Positions 9,112 to 20,724 of a DNA stretch of 64,000 bases are shown here, in pieces. Every line of letters starts with the position of its first letter. Within the stretch, counting starts at the first letter, position 1. This DNA is from Bacteroidota bacterium (GTDB lineage Bacteria; Bacteroidota; Bacteroidia; Chitinophagales; Chitinophagaceae): assembly GCA_013288945.1 (NCBI GenBank), contig JABDAZ010000004.1, positions 20,800 through 84,799 of the forward strand. The letters are read 5' to 3'. The position numbers were made by a program, and so were the translations under genes. A model generated the notes under the pieces. The model saw only the letters and a list, made by a program, of their open reading frames with translations, ran no database searches and was not told where the DNA came from.

Positions 9112-10116
9112 TCACACCATCATTTTCAAAACCATTTCTTTCAGCAACGAACCATCTTCTGTATTAATACTGTTTACGCCAACGCTTTTTAAATTGTATT
9201 CGTGCAGCAATAATAGAATGCTTTCCACGCCTTCATATTTATAATTATTTGCCGCAGCTTTATAATCTTTTATAAAAAATGGATTAACGCCAATTGCCGC
9301 AGCCATTGCTTTTTCATCGTTTGATGATTGTCCGAAAAGCATATATGTTTTACTAAAAAAATTATACAGCGCAGGCAAAATAAGCTGTATGGGCGCGGCT
9401 TTCGGGTTGCTTTCAAAATATTGAATAATGCGTATTGCTTTTGATAAATTCTTTTTTGTAAGCGCATCCTGCAATTCAAAAACATTATATTCTTTGCTTA
9501 CGCCAACATATTTTTCTATATCATCTTCATTAATACTTTTTCTTTCTGCAAGGTTTACCAAAACTTTTTCTACTTCATTATTAATGCGGCTTAAATCGTT
9601 TCCAATATGTTCTGCCAACAACATCACGGCCTTTTGAGAAATGCTGAAACCTTTATTTTCAACCAGTTCATTTATCCATTCCGGCAACTGGTTATCGTAC
9701 ATTTTTTTTGTGGTAAAAACTTCGGCTTTGTCTTTATCCTTAAGCAGCTTCGCGAGTTTGCTTCGTCCGTCAACTTTTTTTTCTTTATAAGAAACTACTA
9801 AAACTGTTGATGAGAGCGGGTTTTCGATGTAAGCTTCCAGCTTGTCGATGTCGCGCATTTGCTGCGCTTCTTTTAATATTACAACCTGCCTTTCTGCAAA
9901 CATCGGGTAGCGCCGGCATGCATTTATTAATGCAGCCCAATCAGCATCTTTTCCATAAAAAACGGTGAGGTTAAATGCCGCTTCACTTTCCGGAAGTATG
10001 TTGTGCTCGGCATAATCGATGAGCTTATCTATATAAAATTCTTCTTCACCTTCCAACCAGTAAACGGGTTTGAAATTCTTTTTTTTCCAACTGCTTAAAA
10101 TTTTTTCAACCGACAC
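9112..10116 (-). CDS. holA: DNA polymerase III subunit delta
   Basis: 334 aa; MSVEKILSSWKKKNFKPVYWLEGEEEFYIDKLIDYAE, ERQVVILKEAQQM, GNDLSRINNEVEKVLVNL. Confidence 0.88.
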   Translation of the reverse strand: MSVEKILSSWKKKNFKPVYWLEGEEEFYIDKLIDYAEHNILPESEAAFNLTVFYGKDADWAALINACRRYPMFAERQVVILKEAQQMRDIDKLEAYIENPLSSTVLVVSYKEKKVDGRSKLAKLLKDKDKAEVFTTKKMYDNQLPEWINELVENKGFSISQKAVMLLAEHIGNDLSRINNEVEKVLVNLAERKSINEDDIEKYVGVSKEYNVFELQDALTKKNLSKAIRIIQYFESNPKAAPIQLILPALYNFFSKTYMLFGQSSNDEKAMAAAIGVNPFFIKDYKAAANNYKYEGVESILLLLHEYNLKSVGVNSINTEDGSLLKEMVLKMMV

Positions 10117-10330
10117 GGTAATTTGTTTGAGTGCTGCAATATTACAGAAATCCGGCTTGCTGAAAGCTTAAAAAATTGCCGAATTTTAGTTAAAAAATCA
10201 GGTAACTGCTTTTATTATAGGCGTTTATATAGATTATATAAAATTTGGCACGGTTTTAGACAAAAGGTGAATTGAAACTTTAAAACCATCTTCAAGTTTC
10301 AAAAATCATAAACTTCAAACTTACAAAAAC

Positions 10331-11308
10331 ATGAGTACTACCAACTATCCATCCGCTACACCACAAAGCCAACCCCCAAGAAAAGATTATAAAAATCTTG
10401 TTATAGGTTTATTGGCTGCAGGTTTCTTAGGAACTTGGGGTTATTTGTTGTATAACAACAACAAACAAGAACAAGTTCAGCAAACTCAGCAAACACAGAT
10501 TGCTAAAGTAACTGACGAGAAAGGCCAGATTCAAAAAAACTTTGATGATGCATTGGTAAGATTAGATTCTTTAACAGGAACTAACAACAAATTACAAGCT
10601 TCATTAAATGCAAGTAATTCAGACATTGCAAAAAAGAAAACTGAAATCCGCAGCATTTTAAATAAAAAGAATGCAACTGCTGCTGAATTAAGCAAAGCAA
10701 AACAATTGATTACTGATTTGAATGGTAAAATTTCTGACCTTGAAAAACAAGTAACAGAATTAACTTCTCAAAATACACAGTTGACTGCTGATAAAACTCA
10801 GTTGACTCAGGACAAAGAAAAATTGACTACAGACTTACAAACTACAACTTCTGCAAAACAGGATTTGGAAAAGAAAGTTGATGTAGCTTCTACTTTAAAT
10901 GCAAACAACATTACCATTACTCCGGTTCATGATAAAAAGAACGGTAAAGAAAAAATAACTACAACTGCAAAAAGAGTTGATAAATTGGTTATCTCTTTCG
11001 ATGTTAATAATCGCATTGCACAAGCAGGACAAACTGATGTTTATGTATCTATTATCGGACCCGACGGACAGCCAATATCTGTTCCAGCTTTAGGTTCTGG
11101 CACATTTACAACACGTGAAGAAGGCGATAAAATTTACACTGCAAAAGTTGCTGTAGATATCGAAGCTGGCAAAACTAAACCAGTTCAGTTTGCATGGAAA
11201 CAAAATTCTGATTTCCAGAAAGGTGTTTATAAAATTTCTATCTATCATAATGGTTTCAAAATTGGTGAAGGAAGCAAAGAGTTGAAGAAAGGTGGCTTAT
11301 TTAGCTAG
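10331..11308 (+). CDS. Membrane-anchored coiled-coil protein of unknown function
   Basis: 325 aa; N-terminal TM (LVIGLLAAGFLGTWGYLLY), long coiled coil, C-terminal beta-rich domain. Confidence 0.75.
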   Translation: MSTTNYPSATPQSQPPRKDYKNLVIGLLAAGFLGTWGYLLYNNNKQEQVQQTQQTQIAKVTDEKGQIQKNFDDALVRLDSLTGTNNKLQASLNASNSDIAKKKTEIRSILNKKNATAAELSKAKQLITDLNGKISDLEKQVTELTSQNTQLTADKTQLTQDKEKLTTDLQTTTSAKQDLEKKVDVASTLNANNITITPVHDKKNGKEKITTTAKRVDKLVISFDVNNRIAQAGQTDVYVSIIGPDGQPISVPALGSGTFTTREEGDKIYTAKVAVDIEAGKTKPVQFAWKQNSDFQKGVYKISIYHNGFKIGEGSKELKKGGLFS

Positions 11309-11361
11309 TCAATTTTTGACTACAACACAGGAGTCTCTGAAAAACCTGATATATTAATTAC

Positions 11362-11392
11362 AGCCGGTTAACAAAAGTTGACCGGCTTTTTT
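11362..11392 (+). terminator. Rho-independent terminator
   Basis: agccggttaac-aaaa-gttgaccggcttttttt-like: 11-bp stem plus T run. Confidence 0.85.
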
Positions 11393-11407
11393 ATGCGAAT
11401 ACTTTTT

Positions 11408-14400
11408 TTATAGCAATGCTCTTAATGAAGCACGTCCTGTATTAATGATTCTTCCCTGTCCGGGTTGTCGGCCTTCGTATTGAAGGTTCAATTCTAAATT
11501 GCCACCTAATTTTTTGGTTAAATCAAGGTTCCATAAAAAATTCTTTCCCGGTAATAATCCATTTAAAATAATATATCCTACGGGAGAATTTACGGCTGCT
11601 GTTGTTAATGAAGGATCTTTTCCGGCAAAAGAAATATTGTTGTAGGTAAATTTCGCTTGTATAGAAGTGCTTTGCAAAATATTATATTTCACTTCTGCAT
11701 TAATAGAACTTGACGTAGATAAAATATAACCAAAATGCGGATCATTCTTTTTTGTTTCAATTTTATAACCGATTAAAATCCTCAGGTTGGAACCATGCGT
11801 GTATGTTAAATCTGGCTCAAGCGAATATTGTTTAAGGCTGTAATCGCTGCTGTCTATATCTGTGCTTGAACTAAACAATTGATTGCGTCCTGTTTTAAAA
11901 ATACCACTCAAAGCAATGGAACGAGAAAAATTCATGCGCGAGCGAAACGTCCATTCATTAAGGCTTCTGCTTTCATAACCGTAAGTCAATAAAGTTTTAC
12001 TGGTGTTTTGTGAATTATTAATATCAAAACCCCATTTAGGACTGGATTTATTATACGAAAATGTATTTGTAAAAACAGACGCGCGCGTTATTAATGAAGT
12101 ATCTGTTAATGAAACTTTTTTAAGCGGGTTCAATTGTACAAAACCGGTTGCCTGCACTTTTTGATTTAATTGTAAAGAAGATTGCAGCGTAACATTTCCA
12201 ATAACTTTTATTGCGCCTTTACTCTTTAATGGATTAATAAGTGTGCGCGGATTAATGCTAAAGCTATAATTGAAAGTATTGTAATTGGCTTTTATATAAT
12301 CATCGGTTGGTGTGTAAACGCGTATGAACAGGGCCTGGTCAGGATATTGGGCGAGCACAAATTCATTCAACTGCTGAATGCCATCGTTGTTTAAATCTAT
12401 CCAGGCATATTGCCCTGTGCCTGCAGGCACTTGCAAATAAGTATATGTTTTCTTTTGTTCCTGCCCGGAGCCAACTTCAAACAAAGCATTTCCGGTAAGC
12501 AAACCTTTCCATTCATTAATAACATATTCTGCACGGCCAAGCAAACTTTTATCAGGCGTTTGCGCAGTTACTTTTGTATTTATAATTTGAAGGTCGCGGT
12601 ACGTTGCATTAAATCTTAACTGGTGATGTTTACTTCGCAGAATATTTATAAACACATTAATGCTGTTGCTTCTGTCGCCTTTTTCCAATTGCTTTCCATA
12701 AGGATAGGCATTATCGCGCGCAATAAAAGTGGCGCCCCATTGATTATGATTTTTTTCCGGCGATTTAAAATATGCCTGGAAAATTTCGTAGGAAAAACTG
12801 TTTGCAAATAAACTATCGCCAACTTTATCCCTGCTTTCATTTCTTTCAACAGAATAATTTACGCCCACCAAATAATCGGCAAACTTTGTAAATTTTTTGG
12901 AAACATCAACCGAAGGTTTAAAATAATAACCGCTTGTTGTTGTGCCGTTACTATTTACCAAACTAACCTGGTCAGTAATATGCCAGCCGGCAATTTCCTG
13001 TGTATTAAAAATGCTGTTTCGTATTCCATTGAAACTGCTTCCGCGATTGTATCCTGCAAAATCATAGCGGAAGGTATTTTTCTTTTTATCTGTCAATTCA
13101 AAACTTGTATTGTATAAAGTTTCGTTTGCCGGCGCAACGATTAATGGCAAACCCCAATCTCTTGTAAACTCAACGGTGCGCAATGGTTCCAATGGCGCAA
13201 AGGTTGATTGCACATGTTCATAATTTGCAGTGGTTGTAAGTTGCAAACCTCTTTTTGATTTTGAAAAAGGATAAATATTTTTAAACTGAAACTTTGTAGC
13301 ATAACCATCATCATTTGCTTTATCTATTAATGAAAGTGTATTTACATCATAATGGCTCGATGCAATTTCGCCGCTTAATGTTGTTCTTTTATTAAGAATA
13401 TAGTCTGCACCAAATGTAATAATGCGTTGCGTTTTTGGTGTTACTAAAAATTGCGCGGCTTCAAATTGCCCTTGTTTTACGCCATTAACAGGCGCTACCC
13501 AAATGTAAACGCTTCCATTAACGCCATTGAGATTTGGTACATAATCTCCTTTGCCAGCGCCAACATCTGCAAAAGATAAATTGTATAAATTAACGTTTGG
13601 GTTTACTGAATAAACATAAATAGAATCATGAAAAACCAAACCGTTTGCTGCAATATATGTTGTATCAATTTTTTGATACAACACTTTGCCAGCGCCAAGT
13701 GTATCCAACGGCGCAACAGGATAAAATGCATTATTAATGCTATCTCCCAAACCATTTAAAAACTTTTTTTGATTTGCATCCAGCGTTTGATTAATAGGAG
13801 AATTTCTTGAATCACTGTTATTGAAAACACCAAGCCGCAACTTCAACCTGTTATTAATATTTGCTTCATCATACAAATACAAATTCACGTTTAAATAATT
13901 TTGATCTGAATATTCAAACTCAACCTGTATCCTGGAATCCTGCGTTATCATGCGCTTCGGCATAAACGTAATTTCTGCAGTGTTATAATTTATTACATAA
14001 TCCTGGTCGGCTCCGCGTTGCAGCATTTGCCCGTCGATATAAACTTTTTCTGTTCCTGCAAGCACAACAAAATACAATTCATTATTAGCGCCAGTTAATC
14101 GGTATGGTCCTTGGTTTCCTTCTTGTCCCTGAAAAATATTCCGGTTGAATTTTCCTTTTGCAATGGCGCCGCTTATTAATGTTTTATTGGTTACATTTTT
14201 CGAAACCTGATCGGTTGTTTCAAACGATGCGCCTTCTAATCTTTTATAAAAACTTAAAAAATAATTCTGGTTTTGGCGCAGGTCAATATCGCCCATACTC
14301 AACGCCCATGTTTTCTTTTTAAACTGTAAAAATATTTTATCAAAATCACTCAGTTGCGCAGTAGTTCCATCTGGTTGAATGGGAATATTGTTATCTGTTA

Positions 14401-14983
14401 ATGCCGCCGTTATTTGAATGCTATCAGCAAGATATCCGCTGATTTGTAAATTAAGGTTGGATGTTACGACCGCGTCCTGGCTGTTGCCAAAAGAAATGGC
14501 ACGGCCAAAACTTCCGTTGTAAGTTATATTTCCAAAATTAAAAAAGTTGTCGCTGCTTTGCCCGCGGCCTGTGATGGTTGATTGCTGCACCATAAAATTA
14601 TCGCGGATACTGTCATAATTTAACCGTTTAACAACTGCATTTAATTTATAAGGAAAAGTTCTGTAAGCGATATAAACACTGTCGACTGCTGGCTTTTTTT
14701 TCCAGGAAATAGTTGCATTAATATAATCCAAAGTGTAAGAAGAATCTGTAAAACCAAGAATAGAAAAAGTTTCCGGAATAATGCTTAATGAATCAAAAGG
14801 AATTTTTGAATTGCTGATTCGGATAAATTTTTTGTGCAGGTTAGAAACAGGAATTTTTGGTAGAACGGGACCAGTTTTTGACTGCGGCCGCTGCGCCATT
14901 ATTACGGAGTGAAAACCGCATAAAATAATAAGAAATATAAGCAGCTTCCTGGTAAACAAAAAATGGTTTTTATAAGAATGCAA
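11408..14983 (-). CDS. Large outer-membrane/cell-surface beta-rich protein of unknown function
   Basis: 1191 aa with signal peptide and alternating beta-barrel-like pattern; intact frame. Confidence 0.7.
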   Translation of the reverse strand: MHSYKNHFLFTRKLLIFLIILCGFHSVIMAQRPQSKTGPVLPKIPVSNLHKKFIRISNSKIPFDSLSIIPETFSILGFTDSSYTLDYINATISWKKKPAVDSVYIAYRTFPYKLNAVVKRLNYDSIRDNFMVQQSTITGRGQSSDNFFNFGNITYNGSFGRAISFGNSQDAVVTSNLNLQISGYLADSIQITAALTDNNIPIQPDGTTAQLSDFDKIFLQFKKKTWALSMGDIDLRQNQNYFLSFYKRLEGASFETTDQVSKNVTNKTLISGAIAKGKFNRNIFQGQEGNQGPYRLTGANNELYFVVLAGTEKVYIDGQMLQRGADQDYVINYNTAEITFMPKRMITQDSRIQVEFEYSDQNYLNVNLYLYDEANINNRLKLRLGVFNNSDSRNSPINQTLDANQKKFLNGLGDSINNAFYPVAPLDTLGAGKVLYQKIDTTYIAANGLVFHDSIYVYSVNPNVNLYNLSFADVGAGKGDYVPNLNGVNGSVYIWVAPVNGVKQGQFEAAQFLVTPKTQRIITFGADYILNKRTTLSGEIASSHYDVNTLSLIDKANDDGYATKFQFKNIYPFSKSKRGLQLTTTANYEHVQSTFAPLEPLRTVEFTRDWGLPLIVAPANETLYNTSFELTDKKKNTFRYDFAGYNRGSSFNGIRNSIFNTQEIAGWHITDQVSLVNSNGTTTSGYYFKPSVDVSKKFTKFADYLVGVNYSVERNESRDKVGDSLFANSFSYEIFQAYFKSPEKNHNQWGATFIARDNAYPYGKQLEKGDRSNSINVFINILRSKHHQLRFNATYRDLQIINTKVTAQTPDKSLLGRAEYVINEWKGLLTGNALFEVGSGQEQKKTYTYLQVPAGTGQYAWIDLNNDGIQQLNEFVLAQYPDQALFIRVYTPTDDYIKANYNTFNYSFSINPRTLINPLKSKGAIKVIGNVTLQSSLQLNQKVQATGFVQLNPLKKVSLTDTSLITRASVFTNTFSYNKSSPKWGFDINNSQNTSKTLLTYGYESRSLNEWTFRSRMNFSRSIALSGIFKTGRNQLFSSSTDIDSSDYSLKQYSLEPDLTYTHGSNLRILIGYKIETKKNDPHFGYILSTSSSINAEVKYNILQSTSIQAKFTYNNISFAGKDPSLTTAAVNSPVGYIILNGLLPGKNFLWNLDLTKKLGGNLELNLQYEGRQPGQGRIINTGRASLRALL

Positions 14984-15189
14984 AAACCGCGATTTTATTG
15001 TGTTAATGCTGACAAAATCAGTTAGTTATGTTGCATTTGTGGAATACTTTTTTTAAAACACAAATTTTAAAGCAAATTGAATGAAAGATAATATCACTAA
15101 AGAAAATTTTAACAAGTGGATTGCAGCATAGCATGAATAAGTTTTGTCAAACTGTTAACTCTTTAACCTGAAACACCTAAACTGCTTTT

Positions 15190-15984
15190 ATGAAAAAAAC
15201 GCAATGCTGCCTGCTAGTTTTAATTGTATGTATTATCCAAAGTTGCGGCACAAATTATCCCAACTATGTAAGCCCACTCGAAAGCACTGCATTTCATTAT
15301 TATGATATTCCTTTACAAACAGATTCAATAAAAACGGCAACATACATCAGCGGTACTATTTCTCTTGGAAGCAGTTTGGAGTCAAATGATTTTATTTATT
15401 CTTTCCAGGCAAATATTCACAGAAGCCATAACCTTGGCATGATACAAACTTATTATGGCGCCGGCATTACGGCAGGTTCGTTCCGCTTCGATCAGTTTGA
15501 TTCTTATATTCCATATCCATCTACCAATTATCATGGAATACCGCCAAAATTTTTTGGAGCTTACGGTATTAATGGCGGAATAAATGTTGTATTCAATTTC
15601 GGTTCTTTTGAATGGCGTGCAATTGGTATTGAAGGCGCTGCGTACAATGAGTTTGGCGGATATTTGAATTATAGAAAATCTGCGCCCGACTCCACTTCAA
15701 GCGTGCGCGAAACAAACAGTTTTACAAAATCAGTTGGTGGAACCACGGATCTTTTATGGAAAAAAAGACGCGGAACTGTCTTCGGTTATAAAATGGCAAT
15801 TGGCGGATTTTTTATTGCAGATAAAAATTTTAATGGCATTGAAAATTATCAAAGGCCCATGTATTTTTCCAACACATTGCATCTTACAAAAGGAAATATT
15901 ACTGCATTCTGGCAATTCAATATCGGCTCATATACAAGCGCATTTCAAATGGGCATTAATTATAAGTTGGGAACAAAAAAGTAA
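15190..15984 (+). CDS. Lipoprotein/outer-membrane-associated hypothetical protein (paralog 1)
   Basis: 264 aa; lipobox-like IIQSCGTNYPNY; shares IPLQTDSIKTATYISG, GINGGINVVF and FSNTLHLTKG with the next gene. Confidence 0.7.
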   Translation: MKKTQCCLLVLIVCIIQSCGTNYPNYVSPLESTAFHYYDIPLQTDSIKTATYISGTISLGSSLESNDFIYSFQANIHRSHNLGMIQTYYGAGITAGSFRFDQFDSYIPYPSTNYHGIPPKFFGAYGINGGINVVFNFGSFEWRAIGIEGAAYNEFGGYLNYRKSAPDSTSSVRETNSFTKSVGGTTDLLWKKRRGTVFGYKMAIGGFFIADKNFNGIENYQRPMYFSNTLHLTKGNITAFWQFNIGSYTSAFQMGINYKLGTKK

Positions 15985-16025
15985 ATCATCCAATGCTTAT
16001 TAATAAATAAAACGCTCACCGATTT

Positions 16026-16856
16026 ATGAAAAAAAATTATACCTTTTTATTGTTGATTGTTTCTATTGTAGTTTTTTTTAGCAGCTGTTCGTCAAGTGCA
16101 TATTTTTATAGCCCGTCAAACGCAACTTCTGTTCCTTATCATGCAATTCCTTTGCAGTCGGATTCACTAAAAGGTGCAACTTATGCAAGCGGAATTTTTA
16201 ATGTAGGCGGCGCCAACCAGGATTGGCGCGATTGTGTTTTTGGATTCCAGGGGCGCATTCACCGGAGCAATAATTTTGGAAATTTCCAAACTTTTTATGG
16301 CGCTAATATTTCTGTTGGCAGTTATCATATTGCCGAATTCTACGATGTTGATCACGTTAATTATTATCCTTACGACACGACTGTTTATCACAATTATGCT
16401 GAGAATACTTTTTATGGCTCTTATGGATTTAATGGCGGCATTAATGTAGTTGTTCCAACAAGGCATGGCGGTGAATGGAGAGCGATTGGCATTGAAACAT
16501 CTTTGCAAAAAGAGTTTGGCAATTATTATACTTTCAGAAAAAATTTAGGAGACTCTTCGGCTACTGTTATTTTCAGAAAAAACGTAACGGGAACTGTTGG
16601 TTTGTATACGGATATTATCGCCAAATCCAGGCACGGCGCGGAGTTTGGCTATAAAATGTCGTGGGGTTTTATGCTGAACCCGGAATCAGATTATTCACAT
16701 ATTTACAGCAAGAATTCGATTAATCCTGTTGCTTACTTTTCAAATACTTTTCATTTTACTAAAGAAAAAGTGACCGGATTTGTTCAAATCAATTTGAGCA
16801 ATAGCTATGCTGGTAATATACAATTTGGAGTGAATTATAAATTGGGAAAGAAATAA
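16026..16856 (+). CDS. Lipoprotein/outer-membrane-associated hypothetical protein (paralog 2)
   Basis: 276 aa; lipobox-like FFSSCSSSAY; co-linear similarity to 15190-15984. Confidence 0.7.
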   Translation: MKKNYTFLLLIVSIVVFFSSCSSSAYFYSPSNATSVPYHAIPLQSDSLKGATYASGIFNVGGANQDWRDCVFGFQGRIHRSNNFGNFQTFYGANISVGSYHIAEFYDVDHVNYYPYDTTVYHNYAENTFYGSYGFNGGINVVVPTRHGGEWRAIGIETSLQKEFGNYYTFRKNLGDSSATVIFRKNVTGTVGLYTDIIAKSRHGAEFGYKMSWGFMLNPESDYSHIYSKNSINPVAYFSNTFHFTKEKVTGFVQINLSNSYAGNIQFGVNYKLGKK

Positions 16857-16954
16857 AACGACATTTTATTTTTCCAATTCATTTGCATTAATAAAAAAGT
16901 TTGCGAAAATAATTGAGTGATTGATTATAAAACGCAGATGAATAAAGAACTAAA

Positions 16955-16983
16955 GTACAAGTGTGCGACGCAACTGAAGATGA
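16955..16983 (+). repeat. 29-bp dispersed intergenic repeat, copy 1
   Basis: gtacaagtgtgcgacgcaactgaagatga; matches copies at 47874, 49895 and 55621. Confidence 0.85.
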
Positions 16984-17079
16984 TTAATGAACAAATGTTC
17001 AGTAAAAAATTTTTTATTAATGAAGATCTATTAATACGTTTTTATTATTTGAAAAATATAACTCATAACTTATAATCCA

Positions 17080-17568
17080 TCACGTATTTATTTGCGCAAG
17101 CAAATCTTCCAAATCCAAGCGCTCGGTGAACATTTGCAAATTTCCGGCAGCATCAAAAGGCCATAATTCTTTTGGCCTGTCCCAATACAATTCAACGCCA
17201 TTTCCATCGGGATCGTTTAAATAAATCGCTTCGGAAACGCCATGATCAGAAGCGCCGGTTATTGGATATTTTGCGTCGATTAATCTTTGCAATGCAATGG
17301 CTAAATCTTTTCTTGTTGGATAAACAATGGCTGTATGAAATAAACCAACCGCGTTAGATGCAGGCTGGGGGCCGTTTTTGCTGTACCAAGTATTTAAACC
17401 AATGTGATGATGATAACCGCCGGCAGAAATAAAAACGGCGCTTTCACCATAACGCGCCATGATTTCAAAGCCGAGCAAATCTTTATAAAAAGCAAGCGCT
17501 TTATTAATGTCTGAAACTTTCAAATGAACGTGGCCGATATGCGTTTGATCAGGAATTTTGTAGCTCAT
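17080..17568 (-). CDS. VOC-family protein (glyoxalase/catechol 2,3-dioxygenase-like)
   Basis: 162 aa; THIGHVHLKVSDINKALAFYKDLLGFE, HHHIGLNTW, YLNDPDGNGVELYWDRP. Confidence 0.88.
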   Translation of the reverse strand: MSYKIPDQTHIGHVHLKVSDINKALAFYKDLLGFEIMARYGESAVFISAGGYHHHIGLNTWYSKNGPQPASNAVGLFHTAIVYPTRKDLAIALQRLIDAKYPITGASDHGVSEAIYLNDPDGNGVELYWDRPKELWPFDAAGNLQMFTERLDLEDLLAQINT

Positions 17569-17571
17569 AAA

Positions 17572-19413
<1,842 letters not shown>

Positions 19414-19427
19414 CCTAATCTCAACTC

Positions 19428-20621
19428 CTAAATATAACTCAGCCACCAATGCTGGTGCGTGCTTTTGTATTTATTATACCATTTGCATAATGGATATAAA
19501 GTGAGGATTACAAATATCCAAATCAGGTAAACAATTTTTAATGAATAACCAAATGTTGCGGGACGAAATAAGAATGGAATATTTGGTGAAACAATATCTT
19601 TTGATCCATATCCTGAAATATAAAATCCGATTACAGTTAATCCATGAATTAAAAACAAATGAAGGATATAATAAAAAAAAGGAACGCGCCCAAACACGGT
19701 GAAAAAATCTGAGACTTTATTTTTTACATTTTCGAATAATGCAAGTGCGATTAATGCAGGCCCAATTATCATGCTGATATACATTAATGATGGCGGATAT
19801 TTTGTAACATTAATAAAAGAAAGAAATGTAAATACGGAATTTTTCTGAACACTCCACGGCGCTGGATCTCCATAAAGATTAATAAATCTTATTGCAATAA
19901 AAAACAAAATGGTAAGCGAACCAAGCATTAATAATTTTTTTCTTCTTTGCTCAACAGTAATATTTGGATCAAAGAATTTTCCTAAACAATATCCAAGGCA
20001 CATTAATCCAGTCCACGGAACAAACGCGTATAATATCAATGCAAAATGGTTTGGAAAAATTTCATAAATAGAAAAACGCGCATGATGTAAAAAATTCCAC
20101 CAAAAACCAACCTGCTGGTTGCGCGCGGCTTCCGGATAATCCAATAAATTATGACAGAATACAATCAACAAACCTGTTATTAATATCACACTAAAAGATG
20201 TGCGTATTAATAAACCAATAATAACCATGCTGATTCCGATTGCCCAAATAACTTGTATAAATAATAAATTATAAAGCGGGTTAAAAGTCCAGCCAAGTGT
20301 AAGGATTGTTATCTCTGCTAAAATGAGCCACAGCCCGCGTTTGATAAGAAAGATGCTGAGTTCTTTTTTTGTTTTTCTCAACCCTTGCAAATAAATGGAA
20401 GTGCCTGAAAGAAAAACAAAAATGGGCGCGCAATAATGTGTTATCCATCTTGTAAAAAAAAGTTGCGGCGTTGTTGTTTGCAAATTGGTTGCATCGCCCG
20501 TCATCGCTTGCACGTGAAAAAAATCACGCACATGATCAAGCGCCATGATGACCATAATAATTCCGCGCAATAAATCGATAGAAGTAATTCTTTTTTTAGG
20601 AGAAGCAATCAGCGTGTTCAT
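19428..20621 (-). CDS. DUF1624/heparan-alpha-glucosaminide N-acetyltransferase-like membrane protein
   Basis: 397 aa; RITSIDLLRGIIMVIMALDHVRDFFH and many TM segments. Confidence 0.82.
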   Translation of the reverse strand: MNTLIASPKKRITSIDLLRGIIMVIMALDHVRDFFHVQAMTGDATNLQTTTPQLFFTRWITHYCAPIFVFLSGTSIYLQGLRKTKKELSIFLIKRGLWLILAEITILTLGWTFNPLYNLLFIQVIWAIGISMVIIGLLIRTSFSVILITGLLIVFCHNLLDYPEAARNQQVGFWWNFLHHARFSIYEIFPNHFALILYAFVPWTGLMCLGYCLGKFFDPNITVEQRRKKLLMLGSLTILFFIAIRFINLYGDPAPWSVQKNSVFTFLSFINVTKYPPSLMYISMIIGPALIALALFENVKNKVSDFFTVFGRVPFFYYILHLFLIHGLTVIGFYISGYGSKDIVSPNIPFLFRPATFGYSLKIVYLIWIFVILTLYPLCKWYNKYKSTHQHWWLSYI

Positions 20622-20724
20622 GCAGTTTAGTTTTGTAATAAGGGATTACAAATTACTAATCTTGCAAATTATTACCAATAAAGAATGATTAACGGTTGAT
20701 ATCTTATTTATTACTAAAATAAAA

